This document shows positions 52,470-55,134 of a stretch of 55,134 nucleotides of DNA, piece by piece. Every line of letters starts with the position of its first letter. Positions within the stretch are counted from its first letter, which is position 1. The notes under the pieces are model-generated. The model was not told the origin of the DNA. It made no database searches and worked only from the letters and a program-made list of their open reading frames with translations. The DNA comes from Merdicola sp963557785 (GTDB lineage: Bacteria; Bacillota; Clostridia; TANB77; CAG-508), in the NCBI GenBank assembly GCA_963557785.1, contig CAUWBF010000011.1:1-55134 (forward strand), read 5' to 3'. The translations under genes and the position numbers were made by a program.

Positions 52470-52505
52470 AAAAGCTTATGGTATATAAATATTCCATAAG
52501 CTTTT
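52470..52505 (-). terminator. Terminator of the GH25 lysozyme gene
   Basis: AAAAGCTTATGG pairs with CCATAAGCTTTT around an AT-rich loop, followed by T-rich sequence on the minus strand, 20 bases after the lysozyme stop. Confidence 0.75.
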
Positions 52506-52524
52506 ACTTGTTTTATTATCCTAA

Positions 52525-55134
52525 TTAATACTCTTTGTAACATATATTTAAATCTACATTTCCATTTATTCCAGGTATACACCCTGATGATGTATACTGC
52601 CATATCGCATAAGGTTTTTCATAATTTGTCGGATTATTAATACCACCTGTATAATGCGCTACCCATCTATCATAATTTGATAATTTATCATCATATAACT
52701 GTTCTTCAAACCAATTCTTACTAGCATATATTGCAGATTTATATCCTCTTGATTTAATCGTATTTAGAAAAGCAATCATATTTTTGGTTCTTTGATCTAC
52801 TGATATTCCATCCGCTCTGCCATCTCTGTCACCGTTAGACCATTCTGTATCAATAGCAATTGGATATGTTACATTGTATCCTGCTATCGCATCTGCTACC
52901 CAATTTGCTTCTTCTATAGCCTCCTGTTCATTAACCGCTTGTGTATAAAAATATATTCCTATTTTTATTCCATGTACCTGTGCTTGCATTATATTAGTTA
53001 AGAAGTTTCTGTCATATACAATATTTCCTGTTTCATATCCTCGATATCCTACTCTTATCATAGCAAAATCTTGAGTTTTTGATACTAAATTCCAATTAAT
53101 TAGATTATTGTGGTGTGATACGTCTATTCCATATGTAATAGGTGATATTTGTACTTTAAAACTCTTCGTAAGTAATATGTTATCCTCTAAATCTACTGCT
53201 TGTATATCTACTTTATGTATAGTTCCAACATTATAATCTCCAAAATTAAGATAAGTTTTATAGCCAGGAAGTGGATTTTTTTCAACTCCGCCATATCCTT
53301 TATATCTATCTAAAATATCTTGTCTTTCTATTCTTTCGATATTTGTTGACACTTCTTTTTCATCTATAAGTATTTTAATACTTGCCTCATCTTTATTTGA
53401 AAGAAACCATCCACTAATTTCATTTTTTCCTTTTGTTACTTTTACTACTTCACCAATATTGTATGGTTTTTCTATTTCAAGATGTAGCTTGTTTTCCGTT
53501 ACTTTAGGAATTATTTTTATTTGTATTGCTTCCAATCGTTTTCCTATTATTCCTGATATTTCTCCATCAATAGCCCAACCTTGCCAACCTATTCCTTCTA
53601 TATAGGAATTATATGTAACTGAATATTCTGGCATATTTTCTAAATTAATTCTAAATCCTTCTATTCTTCTTACTGTATCTCTACCTGCTTCTTCATTATC
53701 TTTTACTGCATTTTGCCAACCTTTTCCTTCTATATATACTTGATATGTTATATGTTGATTTTTTTGAACTAATCCATATATATCCATTTTTATCGTATGC
53801 ATATTCATTCCTTGTCCTGGTTTTCCATTTGTTTCTCCATTTTCTGAATGTTCTCTCCAGTCCCATGGTTGCATAAATGTTTGATATTCTACTTTTATAG
53901 ATGTATCAATTTCTTTACTCTGCTCTGTTATTAATTGTCCTTGTTTTGTTAATAATTTAACATTTATAGTATGCTTATCTCTGGTATAATCCAATAGATT
54001 TACTACTGTTTTGAATCCTGGTGTTGGATTTTCTGTTGCACTTCCATATCCACCAATTGTCTCTATTATATCTTCTCTCTCTATTCTCTCTATTTTATTT
54101 TTTATTTCTTGATTATCTATATATACTTTTATTAGTGTATTTCCTTCTGTTGCCATACTCCATCCAGATATCTCTAATTCATTGTCTTTTATTTTCTTTT
54201 CATCAGGTATATCTACAAACAATTTACCAAATATTCCTGTTTTTTCTCTTTTCACAAGTCTTATTTCTATTGCTTCTAAGACATAATTACTTGATTCTAT
54301 TCCTGCTGCTTCTCCATCTGTTCTCCACTCTTGCCAGCCTATTCCTTTCATATATGCTCTATATTCTACTGAATAATTTGGTATATCTATTAATCTTATT
54401 TTTATTGCTGTTATCCTTAAGCCCCAATCTCCTCCTGCTTCTTCATCTTCTTTTGTCCAGTTTTGCCAGCCTTTCTCTTGCTTATATACTTGATATTCTA
54501 TCTGTTGATTACTTTTTCTATCCCCTACAAGCTTTACTTTTATTGAATGCATATTCATTCCTTGTCCTGGCTTTCCGTTTGTCTCTCCATTTCCTGCATA
54601 TCCTAACCATTCTGCTGGTTGCATAAATAAGCTATATCTTACTCCTAATTCTGTTTCTTTTTCTACTACCTTTATTTGTATTGCTTCTATTTGTCTTCCT
54701 ATGATTCCTGCTGACTCTTCGTCTTGTGACCATGGTTGCCACCCTAGTCCCTGAATATGTACCCTATATTTTACTGTATAATTTTCCATATTTTCCAGTT
54801 TAATTCGGATACCTTCTATCCTTCTTACTCCATCTCCACCTGCTTCTTCGTTATCTTTTACCCAATTTTGCCAACCTTTTCCTTGTTGATATACTTGATA
54901 TGCTATATGTGCATTATTATTTTCTGGATTTACTAATTGTATTTTTATTGTATGCATATTCATTCCTTGTCCTGGTTTTCCGTTTGTCTCTCCATCTCCT
55001 GTATAACTTCTCCAGTCCCAAGTTTGCATAAGTGTTTGATATCTTACTCTCTCTTTTTCTATTATTTCTGTTTCTGATTTTTTCACAAGTCTTATTTCTA
55101 TTGCTTCTAAGACATAATTACTTGATTCTATTCC
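52525..55134 (-). CDS. GH25 lysozyme with ChW repeats, 5' end cut by the window edge
   Basis: This is a secreted wall hydrolase; the frame continues past the right edge, so the N-terminus and signal peptide are not seen. Codons at 55134-55087 are open and repeat an internal segment (GIESSNYVLEAIEIRL). Most of the visible part is ChW modules (clostridial hydrophobic with conserved Trp: GKGWQNWVKDNEEAGG and similar, six or more). Two beta-rich modules with SGWFLS/SGWSMA lie between them. The last 200 residues or so are a GH25 catalytic domain: YGIDVSHHN, MIRVGYRG, and the catalytic IAIDTEW. It cleaves the MurNAc-GlcNAc bond of peptidoglycan. ChW repeats probably bind the wall. Confidence 0.93.
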   Translation of the reverse strand, partial: GIESSNYVLEAIEIRLVKKSETEIIEKERVRYQTLMQTWDWRSYTGDGETNGKPGQGMNMHTIKIQLVNPENNNAHIAYQVYQQGKGWQNWVKDNEEAGGDGVRRIEGIRIKLENMENYTVKYRVHIQGLGWQPWSQDEESAGIIGRQIEAIQIKVVEKETELGVRYSLFMQPAEWLGYAGNGETNGKPGQGMNMHSIKVKLVGDRKSNQQIEYQVYKQEKGWQNWTKEDEEAGGDWGLRITAIKIRLIDIPNYSVEYRAYMKGIGWQEWRTDGEAAGIESSNYVLEAIEIRLVKREKTGIFGKLFVDIPDEKKIKDNELEISGWSMATEGNTLIKVYIDNQEIKNKIERIEREDIIETIGGYGSATENPTPGFKTVVNLLDYTRDKHTINVKLLTKQGQLITEQSKEIDTSIKVEYQTFMQPWDWREHSENGETNGKPGQGMNMHTIKMDIYGLVQKNQHITYQVYIEGKGWQNAVKDNEEAGRDTVRRIEGFRINLENMPEYSVTYNSYIEGIGWQGWAIDGEISGIIGKRLEAIQIKIIPKVTENKLHLEIEKPYNIGEVVKVTKGKNEISGWFLSNKDEASIKILIDEKEVSTNIERIERQDILDRYKGYGGVEKNPLPGYKTYLNFGDYNVGTIHKVDIQAVDLEDNILLTKSFKVQISPITYGIDVSHHNNLINWNLVSKTQDFAMIRVGYRGYETGNIVYDRNFLTNIMQAQVHGIKIGIYFYTQAVNEQEAIEEANWVADAIAGYNVTYPIAIDTEWSNGDRDGRADGISVDQRTKNMIAFLNTIKSRGYKSAIYASKNWFEEQLYDDKLSNYDRWVAHYTGGINNPTNYEKPYAIWQYTSSGCIPGINGNVDLNICYKEY

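Noticed and set aside
1..55134. tRNA or rRNA genes
   Set aside because: I saw no cloverleaf-like segment with a conserved TTCGA-type loop or rRNA sequence. A covariance search was not possible here, so a missed tRNA cannot be fully excluded.

Overview
The window is very AT-rich DNA with short intergenic gaps, strong AGGAGG-type ribosome binding sites, clostridial ChW repeats, PrgI/VirB4/VirD4 conjugation genes and AGA-dominated arginine codons. This points to a low-GC Firmicute of the class Clostridia. The window alone does not fix the species. Almost every gene is on the minus strand.

Positions 1 to about 36.3 kb (perhaps 36.9 kb) are an integrative conjugative element of the Tn1549/CTn type, read from high to low coordinates. 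It holds parA-parB, a lipid- or membrane-anchored small protein, a 1511-residue Cna-B adhesin with a sortase signal, a GNAT protein, a 2382-residue methylase-helicase, an accessory block (superoxide reductase, GNAT, membrane proteins, XRE regulator, sigma/anti-sigma pair), a TOPRIM primase-like protein, a probable oriT, MobC, a MOBP-type relaxase, PcfB/DUF3801, the coupling protein VirD4, a Maff2 pilin-like protein, a VirB6-like protein, PrgI, VirB4, a class B sortase and a CHAP hydrolase. A cargo end follows with an MBL-fold protein, MmcQ/YjbR, a truncated kinase and a leaderless erm(B). The element runs off the left edge, and its right boundary with the chromosome could not be fixed.

Positions from about 37 kb to the right edge look chromosomal. 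One operon is ruvB, two GT-C glycosyltransferases and a QueH-GNAT fusion. A second is prs with a GT2-like protein, and a HAD-GtrA fusion is divergent from it. A third makes and moves a dTDP-linked N-acylated amino sugar: RfbA, RfbB, a WecE-like aminotransferase, a GNAT, an undecaprenyl-phosphate sugar transferase, a split EamA/EmrE flippase and a multispanning DUF6056-like protein. The window ends inside a GH25 lysozyme gene with ChW repeats.

The main discovery candidate is a recoding signal. Three genes (virD4 and parA of the element, and a chromosomal GT-C glycosyltransferase) are each split by one extra C placed directly before an in-frame GGA glycine codon, giving in-frame CGG followed by A. 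By manual scan these are the only in-frame CGG codons in the whole window; about 40 other coding-strand CGG triplets all lie out of frame. A +1 step at CGG restores a conserved glycine and a full-length family member in all three. This fits programmed +1 frameshifting, or quadruplet decoding, at an otherwise unused and possibly unassigned arginine codon. Independent mutation or a systematic sequence error must still be excluded.
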